Of a stretch of DNA of 64,000 bases, positions 12,605-23,728 are shown piece by piece. This DNA is from Dillenia suffruticosa (Eukaryota; Streptophyta; Magnoliopsida; Dilleniales; Dilleniaceae). Under the pieces are notes generated by a model, which saw only the letters and a program-made list of their open reading frames with translations, had not been told where the DNA came from and did no database searches. The DNA lies in NCBI GenBank assembly GCA_033439265.1, contig JAVTVX010000030.1:1862501-1926500 (forward strand), in the 5' to 3' direction. Each line of letters opens with the position of its first letter. Positions within the stretch are counted from its first letter, which is position 1. The translations under genes were made by a program, and so were the position numbers.

Positions 12605-12650
12605 AGGATTTTGTCTCTTTTTTTTTTTTGGTAAACAGGATTTTGTCTCT
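12605..12650 (-). mobile_element. Minimal retroposon tail with 14-bp target duplication
   Basis: A perfect 14-base direct repeat AGGATTTTGTCTCT (12605-12618 and 12637-12650) flanks an 18-base insert of poly-T plus GGTAAAC. P450-A has one copy of the target and no insert. This is what an extremely truncated poly(A) retroposon in antisense would leave, and it postdates the A/B split. Confidence 0.75.
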
Positions 12651-12719
12651 TTGCAACTCTATTGTCTTCCTTCCATCTCACCCATATTTGCATCCAAAGG
12701 GCAAAAGCTAAGCTAACCC

Positions 12720-13869
12720 ATGGACTTCATTACACTTCTCATACAACTCTCCATTCTATGGATAGCCATCAATGTGCTCAAACTAGGCCGCCGGAAACAT
12801 GCCCGGCTCCCACCCGGCCCCCGCGGGCTTCCGATCATTGGGAACATGTTACAATTAGGTACCTTGCCACACCAAGCCGTAGCCAAACTCTCTCAAACTT
12901 ATGGTCCAGTCATGACACTCAAACTGGGTACCATGACAACCATAGTCTTCTCTTCCTCGGATGGTGCTGAAGAAGTATTCAAAAAACATGATAAAGATTT
13001 TGCCAACAAGACCATCTTCGATGCAGTGCGCGCCTGTGACAATGACAAGCTGTCGATGGGATGGCAGCCGGCAGATGCACATTGGAGGTTTTTGAGGAAG
13101 ATTTCCCACACAGAAATTTTTACGCTGAAACGACTTGAAGCAAGCCAAGGCCTGCGCCAAAGAAAGGTGCAAGCCTTGCTGGACCATGTTCTAGAGTGCA
13201 GCCAAACAGGCCGAGCCGTTCACATAGCACAAGCGGGGTTCACCACATCACTGAATTTCTTATCAAACACGATATTTTCTATGGATCTAGCTCATTATGA
13301 CTCCAAAATGGCACATGAATTTATGGGGCTTGTGACAGGCCTTTTCAATGCTATTAATAAGACTAATTTTAGCGATTTTTTTCCAATACTAAGGTTCTTG
13401 GATCCACAAGGTGTACGAAGACAATCGGAATTTTATCTGGAAAAGTTGATGGCAATACTAGATGATATTGTCAAGACAAGAATTGAGTCGGATGGACATG
13501 GCAATAATGATGACATGCTTAACACAATAATCAAGCTCCACCAGGAAAATGAATCAAAGTTTAGTCGCAAGGATCTAATTGTTCTTCTTCTGGTTGGTCT
13601 CTTTCTCTCTCTCTCTCTCTCATCTATTAATCACCAAAAAATACTTCTTCTATGAAAAGATATGTTAAAACATTTTTTGTATCTTTTTCATTAATAATTA
13701 AAATATTAATCATCATTACACTGTTAATAATGCAAAATTATAAATTTATATATTAGAAAAATGGAATTCAACATGAAGATACCAAAAACAGGAAGATGTT
13801 ATAAATTTTATGTGATAAATAACATTATAAATTTTTATTGACGAAATACCTTTTAAACTCGGACTTTTT

Positions 13870-13903
<34 letters not shown>

Positions 13904-14646
13904 TCAAGTTTCACGAGTACAAAGGCCATCTGTACACACCTTTCCCTTCTGTGTATTTATTAGCAAGCACTTTTAACACCATTAAGTTTAATATTGTTTC
14001 TTTATGTACAGAAATCTTATTATGCCTAACATTCAACTTGACTTAGGATATGTTTACTGCGGGAACAGAAACAACCTCAACCACATTGGAATGGGCAATG
14101 GCGGAGTTACTAAGGCATCCCAAAATATTGGCAAAAGCTCGAGCTGAACTCAGAGAGGTAATAGGCGAGGGCAAAATAGTCCAAGAATCCGATATTTCAA
14201 AACTATCCTACTTACGGGCAGTGCTTAAAGAATCATTAAGATTGCATCCCGTAGCTCCATTTGTCATGCACAAATCTGTTGCTGAAGTAGAGATCTCGGG
14301 CTACACCATACCTAAAGATACCCAAATATTTGTAAATGCTTGGTCCGTTCATCATGACCCGAAAAGATGGCCCGACCCGCACTCTTTCCAACCCGAGAGG
14401 TTTTTGGATAGTGAGATAGATTTTAAAGGGCAACATTTTGATCTGATTCCATTTGGTGCTGGCAGAAGAATTTGCCTGGGACTACCATTGGCATACAGGA
14501 TGCTGCATTTGTCCTTGGCCACTTTTATTCAGTTTGATTGGAGACTTGAAGATGGAACCAAGCTGGAAGACATTGACATGAGTGAACAGTCTGGGGTAAC
14601 ATTGGGAATGCGTGTGCCTCTCAAAGCTATTCCAATCAAAACCTAA
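12720..14646 (+). CDS. CYP76-family cytochrome P450 (P450-B)
   Basis: Exons 12720-13592 and 14047-14646 give 490 residues; the intron is 454 bp, GTTGGT...CTTAG. All landmarks are present at the same residue numbers as in P450-A: anchor, PPGPRG hinge, WRFLR, I-helix FTAGTETTS (canonical), ExxR 353-356, PERF 407-410, haem FGAGRRICLG with Cys434. It is about 94% identical to P450-A by eye (about 30 changes). It shares with A a distinct putative SRS1 segment (ACDNDKLSMGW) not found in F, I, J or M, so A and B likely form a subgroup with their own substrate preference. Of the pair, B keeps the normal I-helix and the better TATA box, so it is the more likely working copy. ER-membrane monooxygenase; substrate unknown. 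Confidence 0.93.
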
Positions 14647-14719
14647 TTATATTCAAATCACCTAAGAATCAAGCTTTGATATTTGTCTTTCTTTTCAAGC
14701 TGCTAGCTTGTAAATGATG

Positions 14720-15835
14720 TGGGGGGATCATTGATATGTATTACTTTTATGCAGGCCTTGATGGTGACGTTCATTTTACAATATGTTTTTTTTTTCTACC
14801 CAGTGGAGTATCCGATAATAAATTTATTGATCATGATTAATTCGACTCGTATTGATTATCGAACCCTTTAAGAGATGAACTCTCCTGGTCTTTGTTTTTT
14901 TTATTCTTATAAGTCGAAATCAAGAATTTGATTAAAAGAATTCAGTATCCTTATGGTTGGACTAACAAAGATATTGATAACTTTACAATATTTTTTCTCT
15001 ATGTAACCAAAAAAAAAAAAAAAAAAGTTTGCAATAGTCTGATTTACCCATAGTTATTACCTCTAAAATAAAGGTCTAGAGCGCCATATAACATAAGACT
15101 TTAACTCGATAGAAAAAGTGATACATGATTTAGTCAGTTTGAATGTTCATCGTTTTTTTTTTTTTTTTGAACAGCAATAGTTTTTTTTGAAAAAAAAAAA
15201 CAGAGAGATAATTACAATCAAATTAAAAAGGGTTTGAGATAACAAATACCTTTTCTAGCTGAAGTGTCCCTCAAAGCAATAGGTTTGCCTTACTTTGGGG
15301 GGAGGAGTTATAAATGAGGTGGAGGGAACATTGACATGTATTACTTTTTTGTGGGCCTTGACGGTCCATTCACTTGACGATATATATATATTTTTTTATC
15401 AATCGGATATCTGATAATAGATTTATTGATTCTGATTAATTCGATTCGAGTTAATTATTGAACCAATTAAAAGATGAGCTCTCCCAATTTTTTTTTATTC
15501 CCAAAATTCAAAATAAAAAATATAATTAAAAGAATTCATTATTCTTACAATTAATTCAACAAGATCTCCATCACTTTACAATATTCTCATTTACCCATTG
15601 TTATTACCTTTAAAATAAAGGTCCAAAGCATCATAAAATATAAGATTTTAACTCGTTGGGAAAAGTGATACATGATTTAATCGGTTTGAATGATTTTTGT
15701 AACGGCAATAGGTTTCTTTTTTTTTAAGAAAAAGAGATAATTACAATCAAATTAAAAAGGGCCCGAGACAACAAATACCTTATCTAGCTGAAGTATCCCT
15801 CAAAGCGATAGTTTTTTTCTTTTACTTTGGTCATC
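14720..15835. repeat. 3' flank of P450-B, two tandem degenerate copies
   Basis: Same two-unit structure as behind P450-A (about 14725-15315 and 15320-15835), each with GGCCTTGA(C/T)GGT and an antisense SINE-like core (about 14808-14995 and 15405-15565). Confidence 0.7.
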
Positions 15836-15855
15836 GCATCCACATTCACAAGGGC

Positions 15856-17193
15856 GCGTATTTAGAAAGATTTGCAATTTAGAGATGTTTAGTTTGCAAA
15901 AGGTTGAGGCTAGACTTGTAATACGTCAAAGAAAGGTACAGTTGCCTTCACAGCATCTCTAAAACTTTTATCAAACACCCTTTTTTCAATTGATTTGGCT
16001 AGTTATCACTCTGAACAGGCCAATGATTTCAAAGAGCTTGTATGGGCTGCCTCAGAGCGAATTGGAAGGCCAAACTCTGCCTCAGAGCTTGTATGGGTTT
16101 TTGACCCCAAGGCATACGCCGTGCTACAAAGTTTAATGCAGGGAGAATAATTGCAGTTTTCGAGGGTATTCTAAATCAAAGTTTGGAATTCAATCAATAT
16201 TTGGAAGGGAAAGATTTGATCGATGCTTTTTTGAAGTTTTACAAAGAAAATGACTCAGAATTTAGTCTTTATGATTTCAAACATTTGCTTGTGATTAGTG
16301 CCAATCATTTACTCTTTCTTTCTTGCACGTGCAGGTCAAGCTCCCTTTTTCGAGTTGATGTCACTTTCATAGTTTTGCATATAATAAGTCATGATTAATC
16401 CTCACACTAAACAAAAAGTAAATATTTAAATTAAACCGACTTTGAATGGCTGCATATAGTTCTAAGTTGCATTTTAAGTCGGAGTCATACTATTCATGAT
16501 CGAAGTTAGGGGCATTAGATTTGCTTTAAGGGTCCCATATTTGACAGTCCATGACTTATCTCACCGACAAATAAAAATTAAGAAAATTGTTAGAGACAAT
16601 AAAGAATAAAAAGGTTAATTTAGAAAAGAAAAAAAAAATACTATTTGCGTAGAATTTAAAATGCTTTCTTTCCTTATATATATATATATATCATTCATAA
16701 TATATATATGTGATTATTGTTCTTCCATGACAAGTTTGTGATTTGAAACAGCATTTGTTTGTAGCAGGAGCTGAAACAACCTCAAGTACAATAGAATGGG
16801 CAATCACAGAAGCCATACGGAATCCAAAAATATTGTCAAAAGCTCGACAGGAGCTGGAAGAGGTCATTGGCAAAGATAGACAAATTCTTCAACAGTCTGA
16901 TATTTCAAAACTTCCACACTTGAATGCTCTAGTCAAGGAAACCTTTAGAGTGCACCCAGCAGTTCCATTTCTAGTACTTCGAGCTCAAGATGTTGAAATC
17001 GCGGGTGCAGAAGTGCTGGTGAATGTTTAGGGGTAATGGTAGAGATCCCAAAATATGGAGTAATCCAAATGATTTTGTGCCGGAGAGGTTTTTGAATGAG
17101 GTTCAAAACATTGATGGTAAAGGACAAGATTTTGATTTGCTTCCTTTTGGTTCGGGAAGGAGAATTTGTCCCGGAATGCCTTCGTCATATTAA
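15856..17193 (+). pseudogene. P450-C, divergent CYP76 pseudogene
   Basis: Exon 1 remnant (about 15856-16290) starts mid-gene at a degraded FRKIC..EMFS..KVEARLVIRQR segment. It has stops, and ends GKDLIDAFLKFYKENDSEFS...HLL at a GTGATT donor. Exon 2 starts at about 16752 after an AACAG acceptor and reads HLFVAGAETTSSTIEWAITE, then ...VKETFRVHP. A stop and frame change follow near 17030. The haem motif [10 protein letters not shown] is still visible, and then the frame ends early at about 17193. The first 120 or so codons and the C-terminus are missing. It is clearly less similar to its neighbours than they are to each other, so it stems from an older lineage or another CYP76 subfamily. Confidence 0.88.
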
Positions 17194-17199
17194 AGATGG

Positions 17200-17960
17200 G
17201 TACTCACCTCCCTTCCAATCTTGCTTTCTCTATTTGATTACCATTTGATTGTGGGAAAAGTAATAAGCCCAAAGGTTAGATCCGTTTATAATGAATAAAA
17301 ATTTTTAAATTATATTTACAAAAATAAAATAAAATTACGATAAACTGATACTAAATAAATTTTCTAAATAAAAATTATCAACAAAATAATTTAATTTATC
17401 TTGAAATTTTTGACAATTTTTTTACACAGTTTTATAAAATTTTTTTTAATTGAATAAAGAAAAAGAAAAGTAGAGTCTTTTTAGGATAAGTATCGGTATC
17501 TGATAATCATATTGGATCCAATTAAATCTAGTTTAAACTAGTTTGATCCCTTGATCTCTTGATGTATGTTTTCTCAATATATAAAATTTGAATTCAAAAT
17601 CTTATTTAATACAATCATTTTATCCACCATGGTTATTACAAAGATGAAGTAGACCAGCAAAGGGAAGTAGAGAATGAAATTTTTGAACCTCGCCCACTTA
17701 CTTGGAAATAAATTTTTTTGACCGTTTCAGGCGGCCATATTTGGCGAGATGTTTAATTGTTTGACTGTAATTTGTATTAACTTTTTATTTTTGTTTATTG
17801 AATGTGTAATTTCTTTAATTAAAATGAAATTTTTAGAAAAAAAATTAAATTTTATAAATAGAAATACGATTTTCCTTTAAAAAGTTTTCAATAAATATTA
17901 ATAAATTTTTTATTTATAATCTTATGTAATTAGAACTACACTAAACTTTTTCAAACATAT
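17200..17960. other. AT-rich intergenic with an antisense SINE relic
   Basis: About 17490-17645 resembles the array's antisense SINE family: TATCTGATAAT..., then AAAATTTGAATTCAAAATCTTA..., then CCACCATGGTTATTAC. The rest is AT-rich with no gene seen. Confidence 0.45.
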
Positions 17961-17964
17961 TGTC

Positions 17965-17973
17965 CTATAAAAA
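17965..17973 (+). promoter_or_regulatory. TATA-like box of pseudogene D
   Basis: CTATAAAAA lies about 43 bp before the degenerate D start codon at 18009. Confidence 0.4.
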
Positions 17974-18318
17974 CATGAGTGGGAAATGGCGACCACAAAT
18001 CTAAAGTCATGGATTACTTTACAATCCTCATCCTGCTCTCATTCCTATGGACAATAATCAATGTCCTCAAACCGGTCGCAGAAAATCCGGCAGGCTCCCG
18101 CTGGCCCCAAATGGGCTTCCGATCATTGAAACATATTACAACTCGGTACCTTGCCATAGCAAACCTTCGCGAAACTCTCCGAAACTTATGGCCCAATCAT
18201 ATCCTTCAGATTAGGCACAAAGACAATAATAGTCTTCCCTTCCTCTGGTGCAGCCAAAGTACTCAAGAAACATGACCAAAATTTCGCCAACCAGGCTGTC
18301 CTTGATGCTGTGTGCTCG

Positions 18319-18732
18319 TGATGAGTCCCACATTGGATCCACAAGAAATAATAAAATAATACTTAATTCTAACAAATTTTCTCACCTAACAGATTGATCT
18401 TTTTAACTGAGTTCTCCTATTGACTTTAAGTTCATCACTAAGAGCTAGTCCAAAATAGAAAAAGGGTATCCGGAAGAAGGCTGCCTAATGCTTGATAAGA
18501 TCTAGAGTGAAAGATGTATAGTAAGGAAAGGGGTTACCCGATGCTGCAAAAAGTCCGAAGTAAGAGCCATCCATAAATATCCAACTTTACAAGGGGTGGA
18601 CAATGTTATGAGTTCTATATCGAATCCATAAGAAATTATAGAATAATATTTAAGTTTAACAAACTCTCTCACCTAACATATCGATCTTTTGGCTAAATTC
18701 TCCTATTAGGTTTGAGTCTATCGTCCGTAACA
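18319..18732 (+). mobile_element. TRIM-like miniature LTR element inside P450-D
   Basis: Two terminal direct repeats of about 125 bp (about 18319-18443 and 18604-18732) share ATGAGT, ...CACATTGGATCCA/ATCGAATCCA, AAGAAAT, CTC(T)CACCTAACA and TTCTCCTATT. Just after the left repeat lies AAGAGCTAGTCC, like the initiator-Met tRNA primer site used by TRIMs. Before the right repeat lies a purine tract (AAGGGGTGGA). The interior is about 160 bp and non-coding. The repeats differ at roughly a quarter of sites by eye, so it is an old fossil. P450-D homology resumes on both sides; CGTG is repeated at the edges. Confidence 0.7.
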
Positions 18733-19590
18733 ACGTGCCATCAATAATCACGAGCACTCCATGCTATGGCTGCCGGAGGATGCATATTGGTGATTTCTAT
18801 GAAAGAATTGCGGCACAGGGCTTTTTACGGTTAGACATTTGAAGCTAGCCAAGGCCCGCGCCTAAAAAAGGTACAAGAATTGCTAGACTATGTGCTAGAG
18901 TGTAGCAGGACGGGTCAAGCCATGCACATAGCTTAGGCAGGGTTCACAACGTCGCTTAATTTCATATCAAACGAATTCATAGTCGATTGTTTTCTATGAC
19001 TCGACATAGTTGCTTGTGAGAGTCCCTTCGTGGACATCCGATAGTCGATTGTGAGAAAGTCACACGAATTCATGGGGCTTGTGAGAGATCTTTTGGAGGC
19101 TGTTGCTAAGCCTAACATAGTCAGATTGTTTTGCGGTGCCAAGGTTATTAGACCTACAAGGTATAAGGAGATTAACAGGATTTTATCTGGAAAAGTTACT
19201 AGCGATTCTTGATAATATTGTCGAGAAACGACTGGAACTAATGGGCTTGTCATTATTTTCTAAAATTTTTTGGTATATTTCTTAGGGATATGAGCAATAA
19301 TACCCTAACATCTTGCCCTTATTTTGACCAAAATTTTTGCTCATTCATCTCTACTTTTTTGGCCAGGATTTATTTATAGGAGGATCAGACACTCGGCTGC
19401 ATTAAAGTGGGCAATGGCAGAATTACTAAAAGAATCCGATAATTAACAAAAGCTCAAGCTGAACTCAGAGGTAATTGGCATTGGCAAGGACATAATGGTC
19501 CAAGAATCTGATATTTCAAAACTTCCCTACTTACAAGCAATAGCTAAAGAAGCATTATGATTACATCCAGTAGGCCCACTTCTCATACAC

Positions 19591-19705
19591 AAATCAACAA
19601 CCAAGTCCCCCAAGAGAACAGTTTGGTAGTTACAATCTCTCTCCCCCAACTGAAATTCAGGGTTCGAATTCTTGTATAACAAAAAAAAAAAAAATCAACA
19701 ACCAA
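19591..19705 (+). mobile_element. Short tRNA-headed SINE with target duplication inside P450-D
   Basis: The 14-base repeat AAATCAACAACCAA (19591-19604 and 19692-19705) flanks an element of about 87 bp. It contains AGTTTGGTAGTTAC (A-box-like) and GGGTTCGAATTC (B-box match), then a poly-A tail. The body is little more than a tRNA-like head. Related copies are at about 48834-48925 and 56231-56329. Confidence 0.85.
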
Positions 19706-20206
19706 AACAGAGATAATGGTCTAGCCCCGGTCTTCGTCAACATTGGCCCATCGGGCGAGACTCGAAAGTATGGCCCGACCCAAATGCTTTCATGCCCCAA
19801 AGGTTTTTAAATAGTGATATTGATTTTTAAAGGAAGAAATTTTGAGTTTATTCCATTTGGTGCTGAAAGACGAATTTGCCCTGGTTTACATTTGGGATAT
19901 AGGATGTTGCATTATATGTTGGCATCTCTGATTCATTCCTTTGATTGGAAGCTTGAGGATGGGATGAGACCTGAGGATATAAACCTGGGTGAAAAGTCTG
20001 GGGTAGTTGTGGAAAAGGCTGTGCCTTTAAAAGCCATCCCTATATCAAATTTTCATTTATGAAATCTTCTTAGTCTATAGGAAACCATTGCCCTTGAAGT
20101 TTTGTACATGTGGGTGTTCATTTTATCTTTTGGTGTCCTACAAATCTTGGGCTTGTTTTAACATTGCCAACATCTTTTCTATCACTTTCCAACATCTTTT
20201 TTATCA

Positions 20207-20572
20207 TAGAGATGGGACTGGGCGGCTGGGGCACGGAAACAGGCCAGATGCCCCGTTGTAACCCAAACCGAAAACCGGCTCAGGGCAACAATAAGGCAAA
20301 ATCGGACTGACCGCTACAGTAAATGGGCCGGTCCGATTCCAATGACCAATTTTTTATTTTTTGAAACTTTTTACTTTGAAAAACTATCGAATCAGACCCA
20401 ACACAACCCAGTTGAAGGCCTAATTCACCAGACTGGGCCAGTTCCAAGCAACATTTTTTGGCACCGGCCCAACCCTGGAAGGCCTTGGAACAATGGCAGA
20501 ACCAACCCACGGTTCCTAGGCCCATCCAAGAACCGGACCGGAACAAGCCCGAAACGGACCGATCCATCTCTA
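20207..20572. mobile_element. hAT-type MITE
   Basis: The ends are TAGAGATGG...CCATCTCTA as inverted repeats, with further similarity inside (GGGACTGGGCGG against the complement of CCGAAACGGACCGATC). TTTATCA directly repeats at 20200-20206 and 20573-20579, fitting the 7-8 bp duplication of hAT elements. It is 366 bp, GC-rich and non-coding, and sits in the 3' flank of P450-D. Confidence 0.82.
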
Positions 20573-20614
20573 TTTATCACTAATACACCCACAACACACC
20601 TTTATCACCCATGA

Positions 20615-20768
20615 GCAGTCAATATAGTGAGATGAGATATTAAATCCTTTAAATAAGTCTAAAATTCAAAAATTAGAAATGAAAAATATTACGTTAGGAG
20701 ATTCGCCTCTAAATAGAACTTCCACAAACACTCAAATCGGATTAATTAAAATATGATTTCAGATACCA
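20615..20768 (+). mobile_element. SINE relic, sense orientation
   Basis: The order GAGATATTAAATCC..., CAAAAATT..., TTAGGAGATTCGCCTC..., then CGGATTAATTAAAATATGATTTC matches the reverse complement of the antisense copies near 63250 and 24655. No clear ends. Confidence 0.5.
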
Positions 20769-20794
20769 TTGATATAAAAAAAAAGAAAAAAAAC

Positions 20795-20823
20795 TATAAC
20801 ACCGACACTCGGTGCCCGAAAAA

Positions 20824-20891
<68 letters not shown>

Positions 20892-23728
20892 AGGAGGAAA
20901 CGCCGCGATTCAGCCTGAAACGCGGCACTCCCTCCCCCTTGATCTGTCTCTATCTCTCCCTCTCTCTCTCTCTCTTTCTCTTTCTCTCTCCCCGACCCTT
21001 CACCTTCCGCGGCCGCCTTCTTCCTATGCCACGATCGCTGCTCGCCCCGCCACCTCTCTCCACCGCGAGCAACCACCACCATCTTCTCTCTCTCTCTACC
21101 TCACTCACGGCCTCCCTCTCAGTTTCACTCTCTCTCGCGATCTCCCTCTCGTCCTCCTCCGTCGCACGCTTCTGTCGCACGCCACCACCGCGAGCACACC
21201 AGCGCACGACAGCGCGAGAGCGTGCGACAGCGCAGAGCACTGCACGCTCTCCCGAGCGCGAGAGTGCACTACGCGCTCTCCCGAGCGCAAGCGCGCACCG
21301 CGCGACCCTCTGCACGCCGCTACACGATCCAGCATGCCCCTGCACGAGCGCTAGCGCGCCCCTGCGCCCCTCTGCACGAGCCAGCGTGCCCCTGCACGAG
21401 CGCCAGTGTGCCCCAGCCCGTGAGCGCGCAGCCCGTGAGCGCGCAGCCCTCGAGCGCGCAACCCGCACGCCCCAGCCCGCGAGCACACAGCTTGTGAGCC
21501 CACTGCGGCCTGCTGACCCGCGAGCCCACTACGGCCTGCGAGGCCGCGAGCCCACCAGCGGGCCAGCCGGCGAGCTCGCAACCGGCTTTCTCCTTCGAGA
21601 GCTCACCTGCATCTTCACTGCAGGTAACGACTGTTATTGGTTATAGTTCTAGGGTTCGATATTCTCTTGGTGATTAAGCTAGATTTCTGAACTTTGCTTC
21701 AAATTTGAAGCATTGCAAGTCCTGGACCGAGTAGAACGACGTTTGGACCACAGGATTTTGAACCACGAAGAATCTAGGTGAGGATTTCTAACTCACTCGA
21801 TTTATTTGGATGAATTTAGAGTAAATTAGAGTAAGAGTGTAATGCATTGTTTGACATTATATGAAATCAATTAGGTCAAATATAGGATTTTATACAAATT
21901 GAGCTATTCTGGATGATAGAATCGTACGAACTTGATTCGAATAGGTTCTCTTAGAATTTGATTTGACGAATGCTTAAAAACATTCAGAATTTGGGATTTG
22001 AGTTTAAGAATTGATACAGTTTTTTCATGATAAATTTTCCTGTATATAGGAAATTAAAATACGTCTATATTATAAAAATAGACTTCGATACCTTGAAAAT
22101 GTAACGAAATTGATGACATTGGTATATATTTATAAATTGAAGAATTTAGAATTTGTACGAACTTAAAGAAAATGATAAACCCTGAAAATAGTCAGAAATT
22201 TGATAAAAATCGTGATGACTTGATTAGGTTGGCTTTCTTGGTGATTCGATTGAGGGGAGTCTTGTTCTACGTATTGTGGTTTTATTAGGGAGTACGCTTC
22301 CCTCCCCAAAACTGTGAGTGTGATTTATTTAAATACTTTTGTTTAATGTGTAAACCCTATTTTAAAATATTTGATAAATGAGCATGATTTGTAGCGTACT
22401 TGAAATGTTTTGATTGGTTTTGAAATTGATTTTTGTGAACCGATGGAGTGTTCAAAAACTGTGTTGAAATATTAAAATTATGCATCCATATGGTTGAAAT
22501 ATATAATGTGTCATTTTATGCTATATGTTGCATTTGGTTTGTGAATCTGATTTCGACACATTTTGATACGATTTTGGATTTGGCTTTCAAGGATTTGATA
22601 TGTATTGTTCCGTAGCTACGAAGGACACCGTGAGAGACGCTTTGGTGGCGTCCGGATATGCCTAGGTTTAGGTATCTCACGAGTTGTCGTGATTTTTATT
22701 AACAATACGGTACTAGCCAGGTTGAACCCGAAAGGGGGAGGATTTGGATACTCTCTCCAAATCTAGCACCTGGACGAGGTCCGTCGCCAACGTCGGGGTA
22801 GAGAGCATTTTAAATAAACTTGCATATAATACCCCCGGTGCGCCTGTCATAGGTCGCGGTAGATCTCTGCCATGACATTTTTGGCTGGCAGCTCTATGAT
22901 TTTAGTGACAGTACTTTGAATGCATATTTGACCTCAAAATGCGTGCTAATGATATATTGTTGAAATGAAAAGTATGATAATTTAAAATATGATTTGTATA
23001 CTTATGTTTTGATATCCCAATTTCACACTTCATCTTAGACAATTGCATTGACCCACCCATTCACTGAGTATTCTTTTCCGAGTACTCACTACTCATTTCC
23101 TTTCTTGTTTCAGAGCTAGGACTTGACAAGGAGCGTTGCTTTTAGGACGCTCAATATCATTGGGAGATCTGGTTTGGAGTTGGGGAGTCATTATATATTT
23201 CAGTTGTAAAATTTGTATTGGTAATGTATATGCATTCTGAGATCTATAGACGATCATTGTGTAATTTTGGGATGACTGTATAAATATGGATATTTAAATT
23301 GTGAAACTCTCATGTCATTGCATAACATTGCATTGAGACATTTTTTATTCGTTGTGTATATACTTGGGAATGTGTTATGTATTTGAAGTGTACTCTAAGA
23401 TCGCTCGGTGCCACCTCTAAATCACAGGAGGGGTGACTGGCGGCTGTCCATACCTTTGACAGGGGTATGACAGTAGAGATCTGTGGTTAGTTTGCTGGAA
23501 ATTTGTATAACTTTGTATTATTCTGGATGTTGACTGTAGGATTGGTTGATTTTGGAGTGATCGGGATGGCCATTTATTTATTTTACAGGATGGTTGTGAT
23601 TTATATAGAATTAATTATACTTGGGAGATCTCTTAAATATGGGGAGTTTTTGTCCGATTTTCTGTAAAAATACAAGCGGTATTCAAGACAACGAGCGGCT
23701 GTTCACGATCGCGGTCTGGGACGTGACA
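20795..23728. mobile_element. Solo LTR, probably Ty3/gypsy
   Basis: A segment of about 2.93 kb with no counterpart elsewhere in the window. It starts TATAACACCG, close to the TGTAACACC start of plant chromovirus LTRs, and ends ACGTGACA. AAAAC repeats on both sides (20790-20794 and 23729-23733), a fitting 5-bp target duplication although low in complexity. The 3' third has the layout of Tekay/Del-type LTRs (ACCCACCCATTCACTGAGT, then TTTCAGAGCTAGGACTTGAC near 23115). No coding domain is present, and no second copy is seen. It is a fossil of unknown age, since there is no partner repeat to compare. Confidence 0.62.
20880..21640. repeat. GC- and CpG-rich degenerate tandem block within the solo LTR
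   Basis: After (TA)n, poly-A and (CT)n, about 450 bp (21170-21590) is built of short GCGCGAGAGCG, CCCGCGAGC and CCCCTGCACGAGCGC units. It is far richer in GC than anything else in the window. Long open frames on both strands (297 codons on +, 178 on -) result from the scarcity of stop codons in such DNA. I see no protein domain. Confidence 0.75.

Larger units (their letters stand above)
11805..15835 (+). repeat. Segmental duplication, copy 2 (carries P450-B)
   Basis: Partner of about 1890-5960. The upstream leader, minisatellite (12030-12510), gene and two-part 3' flank are collinear. Differences include a tiny retroposon tail in the leader (12619-12636), a longer poly-T in the intron (about 13870-13900), and loss of the long (AG)n. 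Confidence 0.9.
18009..20062 (+). pseudogene. P450-D, CYP76 pseudogene with nested insertions
   Basis: The start is intact (MDYFTILILLSFLWTIINVL), but the frame shifts within the hinge near 18070. Exon 1 homology resumes after a TRIM-like insertion at 18319-18732 and runs to about 19245 with stops and a locally duplicated ATAGTCGATTG segment (about 18985-19050). Exon 2 begins at about 19372 after GGCCAG (D-L-F-I-G-G-S-D-T). It contains stops and a SINE at 19605-19691, then ends with an open piece at 19814-20062: FIPFGAERRICPGLHLGYRM... to PLKAIPISNFHL. In that piece the haem motif is FGAERRICPG, with Gly replaced by Glu. It cannot be functional. Confidence 0.93.

Noticed and set aside
20753-21646. 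297-codon + strand ORF and 178-codon - strand ORF
   Set aside because: They lie in poly-A, CT and GC-rich repeat DNA of the solo LTR. Long frames on both strands at once, with Arg/Ala/Pro low complexity, point to composition, not a gene.
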